DNA from: Pedobacter planticolens
GTDB taxonomy: Bacteria; Bacteroidota; Bacteroidia; Sphingobacteriales; Sphingobacteriaceae
DNA: 64,000 bases
Assembly: GCF_014172375.1 (NCBI RefSeq)
Contig: NZ_WNXD01000001.1
Coordinates: 1,860,001-1,924,000 of the forward strand
Direction: 5' to 3'
In this document: piece after piece, positions 1-8,329 of the stretch
Layout: the number at the start of each line of letters is the position of its first letter
Numbering within the stretch: the first letter of the stretch is position 1
Program-made: the position numbers and the translations under genes
The notes under the pieces: generated by a model
Database searches by the model: none
What the model was told of the DNA's origin: nothing
The model's input: the letters and a program-made list of their open reading frames with translations, nothing else

Positions 1-177
1 ATACAAGCGATTACCACATTTCAATATCCTTGGCACAAAGGCGTAGATGTTGGCCATGTTAATTTACATACAGCTGCTGGCGTTATCCATTTCAAATACG
101 GCAATTATACCGAGATTAAAAAGTTGGTTAATTATTGGTTGTATCAAATAGAAAGTGGTAGTGAGGAATGGATGTAA
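1..177 (+). CDS. PH domain (bPH2/YdbT-like) protein, C-terminal fragment
   Basis: The reading frame is open from base 1 and ends in TAA at 175-177, giving the last 58 residues of a protein that starts outside the window. The visible part has the pattern of a bacterial PH (bPH2, formerly DUF304) domain end: a strand with VGHVNLHTAAG, a second short strand, then a helix ending LYQIESGSEEWM. A closing YxxESxxxxWM is, from memory, common in Bacteroidota PH-domain membrane proteins of the YdbS/YdbT type. Those proteins are membrane anchored and poorly understood. The assignment rests on this short tail, so it is tentative. Confidence 0.6.
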   Translation: MQAITTFQYPWHKGVDVGHVNLHTAAGVIHFKYGNYTEIKKLVNYWLYQIESGSEEWM

Positions 178-214
178 GGCGATAATACGAAAATATTTTT
201 CCTAGATTTATAAT

Positions 215-664
215 ATGGAAGGTTTTATCATTAGAGGAGAGGGTGGTTTAATTTCTTTATCATTTGAAAAAGTATTTGGTTTTCCAGAAACGACTAGTTA
301 TTTGGGTGGATATGATTTACAGGCATCAATAACAATTAAATCAAGTTGTTTTGAGGTGAAATCAACCATGTATACCTCAACTGGCGAAATTTATTTATTT
401 TTTGATCAACTTAAAAATTGTAATGAAAGATTAGATGGAACAGCTAAATTTGCCTCTTACGAAGGAGATTTAGAATTTTTAGCTGCATTTGATCATGCTA
501 CTGGTCATGTTTCTATAAAAGGTTTTTTCACTGAACACGAATTTAGCAACTGTTTAAATTTTGAGTTCAGTTCAGATCAAACATTTATGACTACAACTAT
601 TAAAGAACTCCAAATTCTATTTCAAAAGTATGGAGATGTGAAAGGATTAAGTCTTAATAGATAA
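215..664 (+). CDS. hypothetical protein, WapI-immunity-like beta protein
   Basis: A 149-residue soluble protein with no signal peptide or membrane segment. It is rich in alternating strands (residues 5-20, 35-65, 75-110) and ends in a helix around residues 125-145. The segment GGYD..ASITIKSSCFEVKS..YTSTGEIY resembles small immunity-type proteins annotated as WapI family in contact-dependent toxin systems; I make this link from pattern memory only. No toxin gene is adjacent. It lies 37 bases after the PH-domain gene and 149 bases before pcrA. Product function is unknown. Confidence 0.55.
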   Translation: MEGFIIRGEGGLISLSFEKVFGFPETTSYLGGYDLQASITIKSSCFEVKSTMYTSTGEIYLFFDQLKNCNERLDGTAKFASYEGDLEFLAAFDHATGHVSIKGFFTEHEFSNCLNFEFSSDQTFMTTTIKELQILFQKYGDVKGLSLNR

Positions 665-783
665 TAATCCTCAATTATCTATTAGACTTCTACCTTTGTT
701 TTCCAAAAACATCAAGGCCATACGCTGTGCAATTATACACAATCTATTTACCAACACCTTTTCATAACAGCGCATAAATTTCT

Positions 784-791
784 TATTTTTG
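784..791 (+). promoter_or_regulatory. candidate -7 promoter box for pcrA
   Basis: TATTTTTG fits the Bacteroidota -7 consensus TAnnTTTG and lies 22 bases before the TTG start of pcrA. No convincing -33 TTG is seen at the usual distance, so only the -7 half is supported. Confidence 0.35.
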
Positions 792-813
792 AGTTTCAAA
801 AGAAGGAACGGAT

Positions 814-3099
814 TTGGATTATTTAGCAGGATTAAACCCACAACAAAGAGCAGCAGTAGAAAACACACAAGGACCAGTAATGATTGTTGCTGGTGCAGGT
901 TCGGGCAAAACGAGGGTTATTACGTACAGGGTTGCGCATTTAATAGAAAAAGGCGTTGATGCGTTTAATATTTTAGTACTCACATTTACCAACAAAGCCA
1001 GTAAAGATATGCGTGAGCGTATTGGAAAAGTGGTTGGTAGTGAGGCTAAAAACATTTGGATGGGGACTTTCCACTCTGTTTTTGCAAAAATTTTACGTGT
1101 AGAGGCCGAGAAAATCGGTTATCCGAGCAACTTTACCATTTACGATACTGATGATAGCAAAAGTTTAATTCGTTCGATATTAAAAGAGATGCAATTAGAT
1201 GATAAATTGTATGCTGCAAACGTGGTTTATAATCGAATTTCATCTGCTAAAAACAACTTGGTTTCTGCATCAGAATATTTAGAAAACAGTCAAATTCAAG
1301 CTGAAGATGCTGGAAATAAACGTCCTCTTTTAGGGTTGATTTACGAAACATATGCTAAACGTTGTTACAAAGCTGGCGCAATGGATTTTGACGATTTGTT
1401 GTTTAAAACTAATGTTTTACTGAAAAACCATCCCGATGTTTTAAATAAATACCAACATAAGTTTAAGTATTTAATGGTTGATGAGTATCAGGATACTAAC
1501 TTTTCTCAATACACCATTGTTAAAAAATTGGCTGCAGCGCATCAAAACATTTGTGTAGTTGGTGACGATGCACAAAGTATTTATGCTTTCCGTGGGGCAA
1601 ATATTCAGAATATTTTAAATTTTGAACGCGATTACCCTGATTTGAAAGTTTACAAATTGGAACAAAATTATCGTTCTACGCAAAATATAGTGGAAGTTGC
1701 CAATAGCATTATCGCTAATAATAAAAATCAATTAGAGAAAAATGTATTTTCTGATAACGAAAAAGGCGACAGAATTAAAGTTTCGAGGGCTTTTTCTGAT
1801 AACGAAGAAGGTAAATTAGTTGCCGAAGCTATTGTGCAAGACCGAGCAAATAGCGGATTAAAATACCATGATTTCGCTATTTTATACCGTACCAATGCTC
1901 AAAGTAGAGCAATGGAGGAAGCTTTGCGCAAACTGAATGTGCCCTATAAAATTTATGGTGGTTTGTCATTTTATCAACGTAAGGAGATTAAAGATTTAAT
2001 TGCGTATTTCCGTTTAACTTTTAATCCGGCAGATGAAGAAGCAATAAAACGTGTAATTAACTATCCTCGTCGTGGTTTAGGTGATACAACCGTAGAGAAA
2101 ATATCAGCCGCAGCAGACCAACATGATGTGACGATGTGGCAAGTGATTTGCAATCCGCAGCAGTATATTCAGGGCAGAATTGCAAATCAGTTGAATGATT
2201 TTGCAGTTATGATACAAAGTTTTGCAGCTGAATCTAAAAAATTAGATGCATACGAAACTGCTTTATATATTGCACAACATTCGGGAATTTTAAAGGAATT
2301 ACATACTGATGATAGCGTTGAAGGTCGTTCTCGTTATGAAAATATACAAGAATTATTGAACGGGATTAAGGAATTTGCAGAGCGAGAAGATATTGAAGAT
2401 AGAAGTTTAGCGATTTTTATGCAAGACATCGCTTTGCTGACCAATGATGATAACGATAAAAACAAAGATGCAGATACGGTTTCCTTAATGACCATTCACT
2501 CTGCCAAAGGTTTAGAGTTTAAAAATGTATTTATTGTTGGATTGGAAGAAAACCTCTTCCCTTCTCAAATGTCTTTAACTTCAAGGACAGATTTAGAGGA
2601 AGAACGTAGGTTATTTTACGTAGCCATTACTCGGGCAGAGAAGAAATTAACGATTACATACGCTACTTCTCGTTACCGTTGGGGAACATTAACTTCTTGT
2701 GAACCAAGTCGTTTTATTAATGAAATTAATCCTTCTTATTTAGAATTAGAGGTTGTAAAACCTGCAAAAAGTAATTTCGGAGAAAATAGTTTTGATGGTG
2801 AGCGTAAAACTTGGAGTCAACAACGTGAGTTTACTCCAAAACCTACAACAAGCACAACTACAATTAGACCAAAAACGACTTCTATTTTACCAAAAGCGCA
2901 TGTACCAACTCCTGGTTTTGCTCCAAATGCATCAAATGAGTTTCAAAATGGAATGGATGTAGAGCATGAAAAATTTGGCTTTGGAAAAATTGTAAACTTA
3001 GAAGGTACTTTACCAGATGTGAAAGCGACTGTGTTTTTTCAGGGATTGGGTAATAAACAGTTGTTATTGAAATTTGCGAAATTGAGAATTGTTAAATAA
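814..3099 (+). CDS. pcrA: ATP-dependent DNA helicase PcrA/UvrD
   Basis: Superfamily 1A 3'-5' DNA helicase of 761 residues, used in nucleotide excision repair and in clearing replication and recombination intermediates. Seen in the protein: Walker A GAGSGKT at 27-33, motif II DEYQD at 223-227, motif III GDDAQSIYAFRGA, motif IV QNYRST, and motif V/VI MTIHSAKGLEF and RRLFYVAITRA. The last 50 residues (EHEKFGFGKIVNLEG..) form the PcrA-type Tudor-like RNA polymerase-binding domain. The start is TTG at 814, supported by the purine-rich AAGAAGGAACGGA just upstream and by the conserved N-terminus LNPQQRAAVE; no in-frame ATG precedes it. UvrD and PcrA names are used interchangeably in this phylum. Confidence 0.95.
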   Translation: MDYLAGLNPQQRAAVENTQGPVMIVAGAGSGKTRVITYRVAHLIEKGVDAFNILVLTFTNKASKDMRERIGKVVGSEAKNIWMGTFHSVFAKILRVEAEKIGYPSNFTIYDTDDSKSLIRSILKEMQLDDKLYAANVVYNRISSAKNNLVSASEYLENSQIQAEDAGNKRPLLGLIYETYAKRCYKAGAMDFDDLLFKTNVLLKNHPDVLNKYQHKFKYLMVDEYQDTNFSQYTIVKKLAAAHQNICVVGDDAQSIYAFRGANIQNILNFERDYPDLKVYKLEQNYRSTQNIVEVANSIIANNKNQLEKNVFSDNEKGDRIKVSRAFSDNEEGKLVAEAIVQDRANSGLKYHDFAILYRTNAQSRAMEEALRKLNVPYKIYGGLSFYQRKEIKDLIAYFRLTFNPADEEAIKRVINYPRRGLGDTTVEKISAAADQHDVTMWQVICNPQQYIQGRIANQLNDFAVMIQSFAAESKKLDAYETALYIAQHSGILKELHTDDSVEGRSRYENIQELLNGIKEFAEREDIEDRSLAIFMQDIALLTNDDNDKNKDADTVSLMTIHSAKGLEFKNVFIVGLEENLFPSQMSLTSRTDLEEERRLFYVAITRAEKKLTITYATSRYRWGTLTSCEPSRFINEINPSYLELEVVKPAKSNFGENSFDGERKTWSQQREFTPKPTTSTTTIRPKTTSILPKAHVPTPGFAPNASNEFQNGMDVEHEKFGFGKIVNLEGTLPDVKATVFFQGLGNKQLLLKFAKLRIVK

Positions 3100-3116
3100 A
3101 GATTTAAAAAGTAATT

Positions 3117-3188
3117 AACCACAAAAGGCACAATAGAAAACAAAAACTAGTATTATTAATTTTGTGACCTTTTGTTTCTTTTGTGGTT
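3117..3188. repeat. AACCACAAAAG..CTTTTGTGGTT inverted repeat
   Basis: Perfect 11-base arms (3117-3127 and 3178-3188) around an A/T-rich centre. The element belongs to the same loose family as the AACCACATAG palindromes at 22039-22099 and 51241-51399. It follows the pcrA stop and could act as a transcription stop in either direction. Confidence 0.6.
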
Positions 3189-3214
3189 CGATTCGATTTT
3201 AACAATTAATTACA

Positions 3215-3222
3215 TATCTTTG
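3215..3222 (+). promoter_or_regulatory. candidate -7 promoter box for DUF4290-murA
   Basis: TATCTTTG matches TAnnTTTG. If used it would give a leader of about 140 bases before the ATG at 3369. No matching -33 element is evident. Confidence 0.3.
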
Positions 3223-3368
3223 AAGCATTAAGGGCTTCAGCATTTCGATGAATTCTTAACCAAAATTTCTTATTAAAATATCGCTCTGGTTTTTCAACCA
3301 CGTATTTTTTGTTTTGGTTATTTCATAATGTGCCCAACAATAACTATTTTCAACACTAAATTTATTCA

Positions 3369-4049
3369 ATGAATTTCGATTATAATACAACTCGTAGCGA
3401 CTTAATTTTGGCGGAGTATGGTCGTAATGTACAAAACATGGTGAAGTACATTATAGATTTACCGACTAAAGAAGAACGCAATAAATATGCACAAGCAGTA
3501 ATAGATTTGATGGGTTTTTTAAATCCGCACCTGCGTGATGTTGCAGATTTTAAACATAAATTATGGGATCATTTGCACATCATATCTGATTTTAAGATTG
3601 ATGTAGATAGCCCATATCCAAAACCGAATCCAGAAGCAGCGCAATTTAAGCCAGCACATATTGGTTATCCCCAACAAAAAATTAGGTATAAACATTATGG
3701 TAAAACTGTAGAAAAACTGATTGAGAAAACGATTGAGGAAGAAAATCCTGAACGTAAATCAGCTATGGTACAGGGCATTGCTAACTTTATGAAAATGGCT
3801 TATGTGCAATGGAACAAAGACAATGTTTCTGATGAGGTGATTTTTAAAAATTTGCGTGAACTTTCTGGAGGTAATTTAGAACTCGACGAAAATGTAAACT
3901 TGCAAAAAGTTGAGTTTAGACCTCAAGTAAATAGACCAAGTAATAATAATCGTGGTCGAAACAACAACAATAAAGGGCGCCAAAATAATAACAACAATAA
4001 TAATGGTGGGCGCCAACAGAGAAATAATAACCCTAAACAAAGACATTAA
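3369..4049 (+). CDS. DUF4290 domain-containing protein
   Basis: A 226-residue cytoplasmic protein. Residues 1-180 match the Bacteroidota DUF4290 family, recognised from the start MNFDYNTTRSDLILAEYGRN and the segment LNPHLRDVADFKHKLWDHL. The last about 35 residues are a low-complexity tail of Asn, Arg, Gly and Gln with several RNNN/GRQ units, likely disordered. It is 41 bases upstream of murA on the same strand, an arrangement that suggests an operon and a role near cell-wall precursor synthesis. The molecular function is not known. Confidence 0.85.
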   Translation: MNFDYNTTRSDLILAEYGRNVQNMVKYIIDLPTKEERNKYAQAVIDLMGFLNPHLRDVADFKHKLWDHLHIISDFKIDVDSPYPKPNPEAAQFKPAHIGYPQQKIRYKHYGKTVEKLIEKTIEEENPERKSAMVQGIANFMKMAYVQWNKDNVSDEVIFKNLRELSGGNLELDENVNLQKVEFRPQVNRPSNNNRGRNNNNKGRQNNNNNNNGGRQQRNNNPKQRH

Positions 4050-4090
4050 TCCAATTCTATCGTTATTATTAACGAGATAAATACAACCAA

Positions 4091-5416
4091 ATGAATGCAT
4101 TCGAAATTATAGGTGGCAAAAAATTAAAAGGTGAAATCACTCCGCAAGGGGCGAAAAATGAAGCACTGCAAATTCTATCTGCTGTTTTATTAACCGACCA
4201 AAAAATTACCATTAGCAATATTCCAGATATTAAAGATGTAAACAAACTGATTGAATTATTAGGAGATTTAGGGGTACTAGTTGAACGTATCAACAAAGAC
4301 ACCTATACTTTTGAAGCTAAAGATATCAATCTAGATTTTTTCGAATCTGATGTTTTTAAAGCTAAAGGTGGCGGTTTACGTGGTTCTATCATGATTGTTG
4401 GACCACTATTGGCTCGTTTTGGCAAGGCTGCAATTCCTAAACCAGGTGGTGATAAAATTGGTCGTCGTCGTTTAGATACACACTTTATTGGCTTTGAAAA
4501 ATTAGGTGCAAAATTTGTTTACGATAGCAAAAAAGCATTTTTTAATGTTGATGCGACTAATTTAAGAGGTGCTTACATTTTATTAGATGAAGCATCGGTG
4601 ACAGGAACTGCAAACATTGTGATGGCTGCTGTTTTGGCTAAAGGAACTACAACGATTTATAATGCTGCTTGCGAGCCATATTTACAGCAATTATGTAAAA
4701 TGCTTAACCGTATGGGCGCAAAAATATCTGGTATTGGCTCTAATTTATTGACTATTGAAGGCGTTACTAAATTAGGCGGAACCGAACATAGAATGTTACC
4801 AGATATGATTGAAATCGGTTCTTTCATCGGTTTGGCTGCCATGACAGAGTCTGAAATTACTATCAAAAATGTATGTTATGATGAGTTGGGTGTTATTCCT
4901 GAAGTTTTCAAAAAACTGGGAATTAAACTAGAGCGCAGAGGCGATGACATTTACATTCCATCTCAAAAACATTATGAAATAGATACTTTTATTGATGGTT
5001 CTATTTTAACCATTGCCGATTCTCCTTGGCCGGGATTTACTCCAGATTTATTGAGTATTGTTTTAGTTGTGGCTACTCAAGCTAAAGGAAATGTATTGAT
5101 CCATCAGAAAATGTTCGAAAGTCGTTTGTTTTTTGTAGATAAATTGATAGATATGGGTGCGCAAATCATTTTATGTGATCCACACCGTGCTACAGTAAAT
5201 GGGATTAATAAGAAATATCAGCTTCGTGGAATTAGCATGACTTCTCCAGATATTCGTGCTGGTGTTTCCTTATTAATTGCCGCTTTATCTGCTGAAGGAA
5301 CATCAACAATTTATAATATTGAGCAAATTGAGCGTGGCTATCAAGATATAGACATTCGTTTACGTGCTTTAGGTGCGCAAATTAAACGCGTAGAAGGTTC
5401 TGGCCCAAGCCATTAA
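4091..5416 (+). CDS. murA: UDP-N-acetylglucosamine 1-carboxyvinyltransferase
   Basis: Transfers enolpyruvate from PEP to UDP-GlcNAc, the first committed step of peptidoglycan synthesis, in the cytoplasm. The 441-residue length and two-lobed EPSP-synthase fold fit MurA; recognisable are KNEALQILSA near residue 22, RGSIMIVGPLLARFG at 97-111, and PDLLSIVLVVATQAKG in the C-terminal lobe. The catalytic loop reads PGGDKIGRRRLDTH: the residue equivalent to E. coli Cys115 is Asp121 (codon 4451-4453). Asp at this site is known to keep activity and give fosfomycin resistance in other bacteria. The gene follows DUF4290 and ends before a clear terminator. Confidence 0.96.
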   Translation: MNAFEIIGGKKLKGEITPQGAKNEALQILSAVLLTDQKITISNIPDIKDVNKLIELLGDLGVLVERINKDTYTFEAKDINLDFFESDVFKAKGGGLRGSIMIVGPLLARFGKAAIPKPGGDKIGRRRLDTHFIGFEKLGAKFVYDSKKAFFNVDATNLRGAYILLDEASVTGTANIVMAAVLAKGTTTIYNAACEPYLQQLCKMLNRMGAKISGIGSNLLTIEGVTKLGGTEHRMLPDMIEIGSFIGLAAMTESEITIKNVCYDELGVIPEVFKKLGIKLERRGDDIYIPSQKHYEIDTFIDGSILTIADSPWPGFTPDLLSIVLVVATQAKGNVLIHQKMFESRLFFVDKLIDMGAQIILCDPHRATVNGINKKYQLRGISMTSPDIRAGVSLLIAALSAEGTSTIYNIEQIERGYQDIDIRLRALGAQIKRVEGSGPSH

Positions 5417-5446
5417 AAGGTTTTGGATTTAAAAAAACAATTACAT

Positions 5447-5484
5447 AAAAACGCCTGGGTAACAATTTACTCAGGCGTTTTTTT
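5447..5484 (+). terminator. rho-independent terminator after murA
   Basis: AAACGCCTG pairs with CAGGCGTTT across a loop of about 13 bases and is followed by a T run ending at 5484. It sits 30 bases after the murA stop. Confidence 0.8.
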
Positions 5485-5491
5485 ATGGCTT

Positions 5492-5585
5492 ATCGTCATT
5501 GCGAGTCTCCGATTTTTCATCGGGACGAAGCAATCTTTCTAATCATGAAAGATTGCTTCGTCGCTGTGCTTCTCGCAATGACGAA
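5492..5585. repeat. CGTCATTGCGAG mirror element, copy 1
   Basis: About 94 bases with complementary ends (CGTCATTGCGAG and CTCGCAATGACG), an inner stem GACGAAGCAATCTTTC / GAAAGATTGCTTCGTC, and the loop TAATCAT. A second copy lies at 30941-31032, with the loop in the opposite orientation. It fills the gap between the murA terminator and the cbs stop codon. Confidence 0.8.
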
Positions 5586-5597
5586 CGTTTTAGAACT

Positions 5598-6959
5598 CTA
5601 TCCCCTTATCGCGTTAATAATATCGTACTGCGTAATAATTTCAAATTTACCATCTTCTAATTCGACTAAAACAGCACTATTTTCTTTATTAATTAAAGTT
5701 GAAATTCTATCTATTGACGTATTTAAATCTACAAATGGGAAAGTTGCACTCATGATTTCGTTTACAGGAGCAGATTTCAAACTTGGATTTTCAAGCAATG
5801 CTTTTAAAATATCGCCTTCAGCCAATTTACCTACCAACATCCCTTTTTGCGTTACTGGGATTTGCGAAATGTTAAGCGTATTCATGGTGTTAATTGCTTC
5901 AAGGATTGTTTTTTCACAATCTATCGTTACAATTTCTGAAAGTTCTTTTTTAGCAATGATAGTTCTAGCTGTTAACTTTTCATCTTTTAAGAAACCACGT
6001 TCTCGCAACCAATCTTCGTTATACATTTTGCCCATATAACGACTTCCATGATCATGGAATATAACCACAACCACATCTTCTGGCTTTAATTTATCTTTTA
6101 ACTGCAATAAACCGGCAATCGCTGAACCTGCAGAATTACCTGCAAAAATCCCTTCTTTACGAGCAATATCGCGAGTCATTAAAGCAGCATCTTTATCTGT
6201 TACTTTTTCAAAAAGGTCAATCACATCGAAGTTTACATTTTGAGGTAAAAAATCTTCTCCAATACCTTCGGTGATGTACGGATAAATCTCATCCTTATCT
6301 AAAATTCCAGTTTCTTTATACTTTTTAAAAACTGAACCATAGGTGTCAATTCCCCAAACTTTAATATTTGGATTTTGTTCTTTCAAGTATTTTCCTGTTC
6401 CAGAAATTGTGCCTCCAGTACCTACACCAACCACCAAATGAGTTATTTTACCTTCTGTTTGTTTCCAAATTTCTGGTCCTGTTTGTTCATAATGCGCCTG
6501 GCTATTTGATAAATTATCGTATTGATTTGGTTTCCAAGAATTTGGCACTTCACGCTCTAAACGCGATGAAACAGAATAATAAGAACGAGGATCTTCGGGC
6601 TCAACATTTGTTGGACAAACAATTACTTCGGCACCAAATGCACGTAAAGCATCAACTTTTTCTTTTGATTGTTTATCTGTTGTGGTAAAAATACATTTGT
6701 AACCTTTAATGATGGCAGCCATTGCCAAACCCATGCCTGTATTACCTGATGTACCTTCAATTATTGTTCCGCCTGGTCTTAATTTGCCGCTTTTCTCAGC
6801 ATCTTCAATCATTTTTACCGCCATGCGGTCTTTAATCGAATTACCAGGATTAGTTGTTTCAATTTTAGCTAAAACCGTAGCCGGAATTTCTTTAGTAATG
6901 TTATTTAATTTAACTAATGGTGTATTACCAATCGTTTCGAGAATATTATTATACCACAT
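5598..6959 (-). CDS. cystathionine beta-synthase with C-terminal CBS pair
   Basis: PLP-dependent fold type II enzyme of 453 residues that condenses serine (or O-acetylserine) with homocysteine or sulfide in cysteine/transsulfuration metabolism. ILETIGNTPLVKL starts the catalytic domain, Lys43 in NPGNSIKDR is the PLP Schiff-base lysine, EGTSGNTG is the phosphate/substrate loop, and GVGTGGTISGTGKYLKE binds the cofactor phosphate. Residues about 325-453 are two CBS domains, as in cystathionine beta-synthase rather than plain CysK. The ATG at 6959 is preferred to a TTG at 6974, because a promoter-like box lies between them. It may work with the metZ-like enzyme at 40485-41648. Confidence 0.88.
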   Translation of the reverse strand: MWYNNILETIGNTPLVKLNNITKEIPATVLAKIETTNPGNSIKDRMAVKMIEDAEKSGKLRPGGTIIEGTSGNTGMGLAMAAIIKGYKCIFTTTDKQSKEKVDALRAFGAEVIVCPTNVEPEDPRSYYSVSSRLEREVPNSWKPNQYDNLSNSQAHYEQTGPEIWKQTEGKITHLVVGVGTGGTISGTGKYLKEQNPNIKVWGIDTYGSVFKKYKETGILDKDEIYPYITEGIGEDFLPQNVNFDVIDLFEKVTDKDAALMTRDIARKEGIFAGNSAGSAIAGLLQLKDKLKPEDVVVVIFHDHGSRYMGKMYNEDWLRERGFLKDEKLTARTIIAKKELSEIVTIDCEKTILEAINTMNTLNISQIPVTQKGMLVGKLAEGDILKALLENPSLKSAPVNEIMSATFPFVDLNTSIDRISTLINKENSAVLVELEDGKFEIITQYDIINAIRG

Positions 6960-6963
6960 GTTA

Positions 6964-6971
6964 CAAAAGTA
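6964..6971 (-). promoter_or_regulatory. candidate -7 promoter box directly before cbs ATG
   Basis: On the minus strand TACTTTTG fits TAnnTTTG and is separated from the ATG at 6959 by only four bases (TAAC). A TTG lies about 22 bases further upstream, near the expected -33 position. If used, the transcript would be leaderless or nearly so. Confidence 0.4.
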
Positions 6972-7091
6972 CAAAATGGCAATACGAATTTTACAAATTA
7001 ATATTTATTAAAAACTAAATTCTGCAATTTAAAATTACAAAGAATATTATTCTATAATCTACCTATTAAGTATACTATAAATACTACAAAA

Positions 7092-8183
7092 TTAGGCGAG
7101 CTTATATATTTTACCAGGGAGTGAAATTAAAATCCCCTGCATTTCTAACGTAAGTAGTGCAATAACGAGTTTACTTTGTGGGAGATTTGTTTTTAAACTT
7201 AGTTCATCTACATGAATTGGATTGTCGCGTAGTATATTCACGATTTGCTGTTCATCTTTAGATAAATTAAATGGCAATTGTGATTGAACTTCAGTTTTCG
7301 TAGCCTGCTCATCATCCCAACCTAAATAATAAATTAAATCTTTTGGGTGATTAATTAATCCTGCCCTATTCGTTTTAATTAAGAAATTACACCCCTCAGA
7401 AAATTCATCATTCACTCTTCCTGGAAATGCATATACATCTTTATTGTAAGAATTGGCCAATTCTGCAGTAATTAAAGCCCCACCTTTTATAGATGCTTCA
7501 ACCACTACCGTTACATCAGAAATACCAGCAATAATTCGATTTCTTTTCGGGAAATTCTCCCGATCTGGATTTGTACCTGGCAAAAATTCGGTGAGCAAAC
7601 CACCATTATGCACCATTTTTTGGGTCAACTCTTTATGTACAGCCGGATAAATTCTATCCAAACCATGCCCTAATACACCAACGGTTGGCACTTCGAAGTT
7701 TAAACTTTCTTTATGGGCGGCTGCATCAATACCATGAGCTAATCCACTCATAATTACTACATCGTAAGGCTGCAAAATTTCTACCAATTGTTTACAAAGT
7801 AGCTTACCATAATTAGTTGCGTTTCTGGTGCCAACTATGCTTACAATTCTATGGTGATTTAAATTGGCAGTGCCTTTATAATAGAGCAATAATGGCGCAT
7901 CATAGCAATTTCTTAATCTTTTTGGATAATTATCATCCGCATAAAACAGAACCTCTATCTTATGTTTCTCTATAAAACTTAAATGTTCTTCGGCTTTTTG
8001 TATCGCATCGGTATGTAAAATAGCATTTGCTCTTATTTCTCCAATGCCTTCTATCTTTAAAATTTGTTCTTTAGTTGCTTTAAATACTGCTTCTGCACTT
8101 CCGAAGTGAATTAGGAGATTTTTGGAGAACATTGGTCCTACTCCTTTTATTAAACTTAAGGCTATTTTATGTACTAAACTCAT
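7092..8183 (-). CDS. dprA: DNA-processing protein DprA
   Basis: Cytoplasmic protein that binds incoming single-stranded DNA and loads RecA during natural transformation; 363 residues. The N-terminal helix-hairpin-helix region (residues about 8-60, KGVGPMFSKNLL and IEGIGEIRANAI) is followed by the Rossmann-like core with SIVGTRNATNYGK at 115-127 and SGLAHGIDAAAHK at 146-158, then GVLGHGLDRIYP and a C-terminal winged-helix-like domain (about 300-363). It is a single gene, divergent from blaI. Bacteroidota commonly keep dprA even where competence is undocumented. Confidence 0.95.
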   Translation of the reverse strand: MSLVHKIALSLIKGVGPMFSKNLLIHFGSAEAVFKATKEQILKIEGIGEIRANAILHTDAIQKAEEHLSFIEKHKIEVLFYADDNYPKRLRNCYDAPLLLYYKGTANLNHHRIVSIVGTRNATNYGKLLCKQLVEILQPYDVVIMSGLAHGIDAAAHKESLNFEVPTVGVLGHGLDRIYPAVHKELTQKMVHNGGLLTEFLPGTNPDRENFPKRNRIIAGISDVTVVVEASIKGGALITAELANSYNKDVYAFPGRVNDEFSEGCNFLIKTNRAGLINHPKDLIYYLGWDDEQATKTEVQSQLPFNLSKDEQQIVNILRDNPIHVDELSLKTNLPQSKLVIALLTLEMQGILISLPGKIYKLA

Positions 8184-8260
8184 TAAATCTAAAATAGATT
8201 CAAATACATCATTTATAAAGAGTTTAATTTTAATAAACTATAAATCAGCTATTTAAAATT

Positions 8261-8299
8261 AAACTACAAAAATAGTTTGTTAACTATAAAAATAGTAGT
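8261..8299 (+). promoter_or_regulatory. candidate BlaI-type operator pair
   Basis: Two ACTA..TAGT dyads lie side by side: AAACTA-N6-TAGTTT at 8261-8278 and ACTA-N6-TAGT within 8282-8299. They sit 31 bases before the blaI-like ATG. BlaI/MecI repressors bind TACA/TGTA-type dyads in their own promoters, so autoregulation is a fair inference. Confidence 0.45.
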
Positions 8300-8329
8300 A
8301 AATTTAATTAACCTTTAAGAAAATAAATA

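Noticed and set aside
671-868. 65-codon minus-strand frame before pcrA
   Set aside because: It overlaps the start of pcrA and the promoter box, and its sequence is low-complexity hydrophobic.
3181-3200. GGTTCGATTCG as a tRNA T-arm
   Set aside because: No matching anticodon or acceptor arms; it belongs to the end of an inverted repeat.
5485-6039. 184-codon plus-strand frame over the cbs gene
   Set aside because: It runs antisense through a well-supported cystathionine beta-synthase gene and starts in a mirror repeat; its product has no family pattern.
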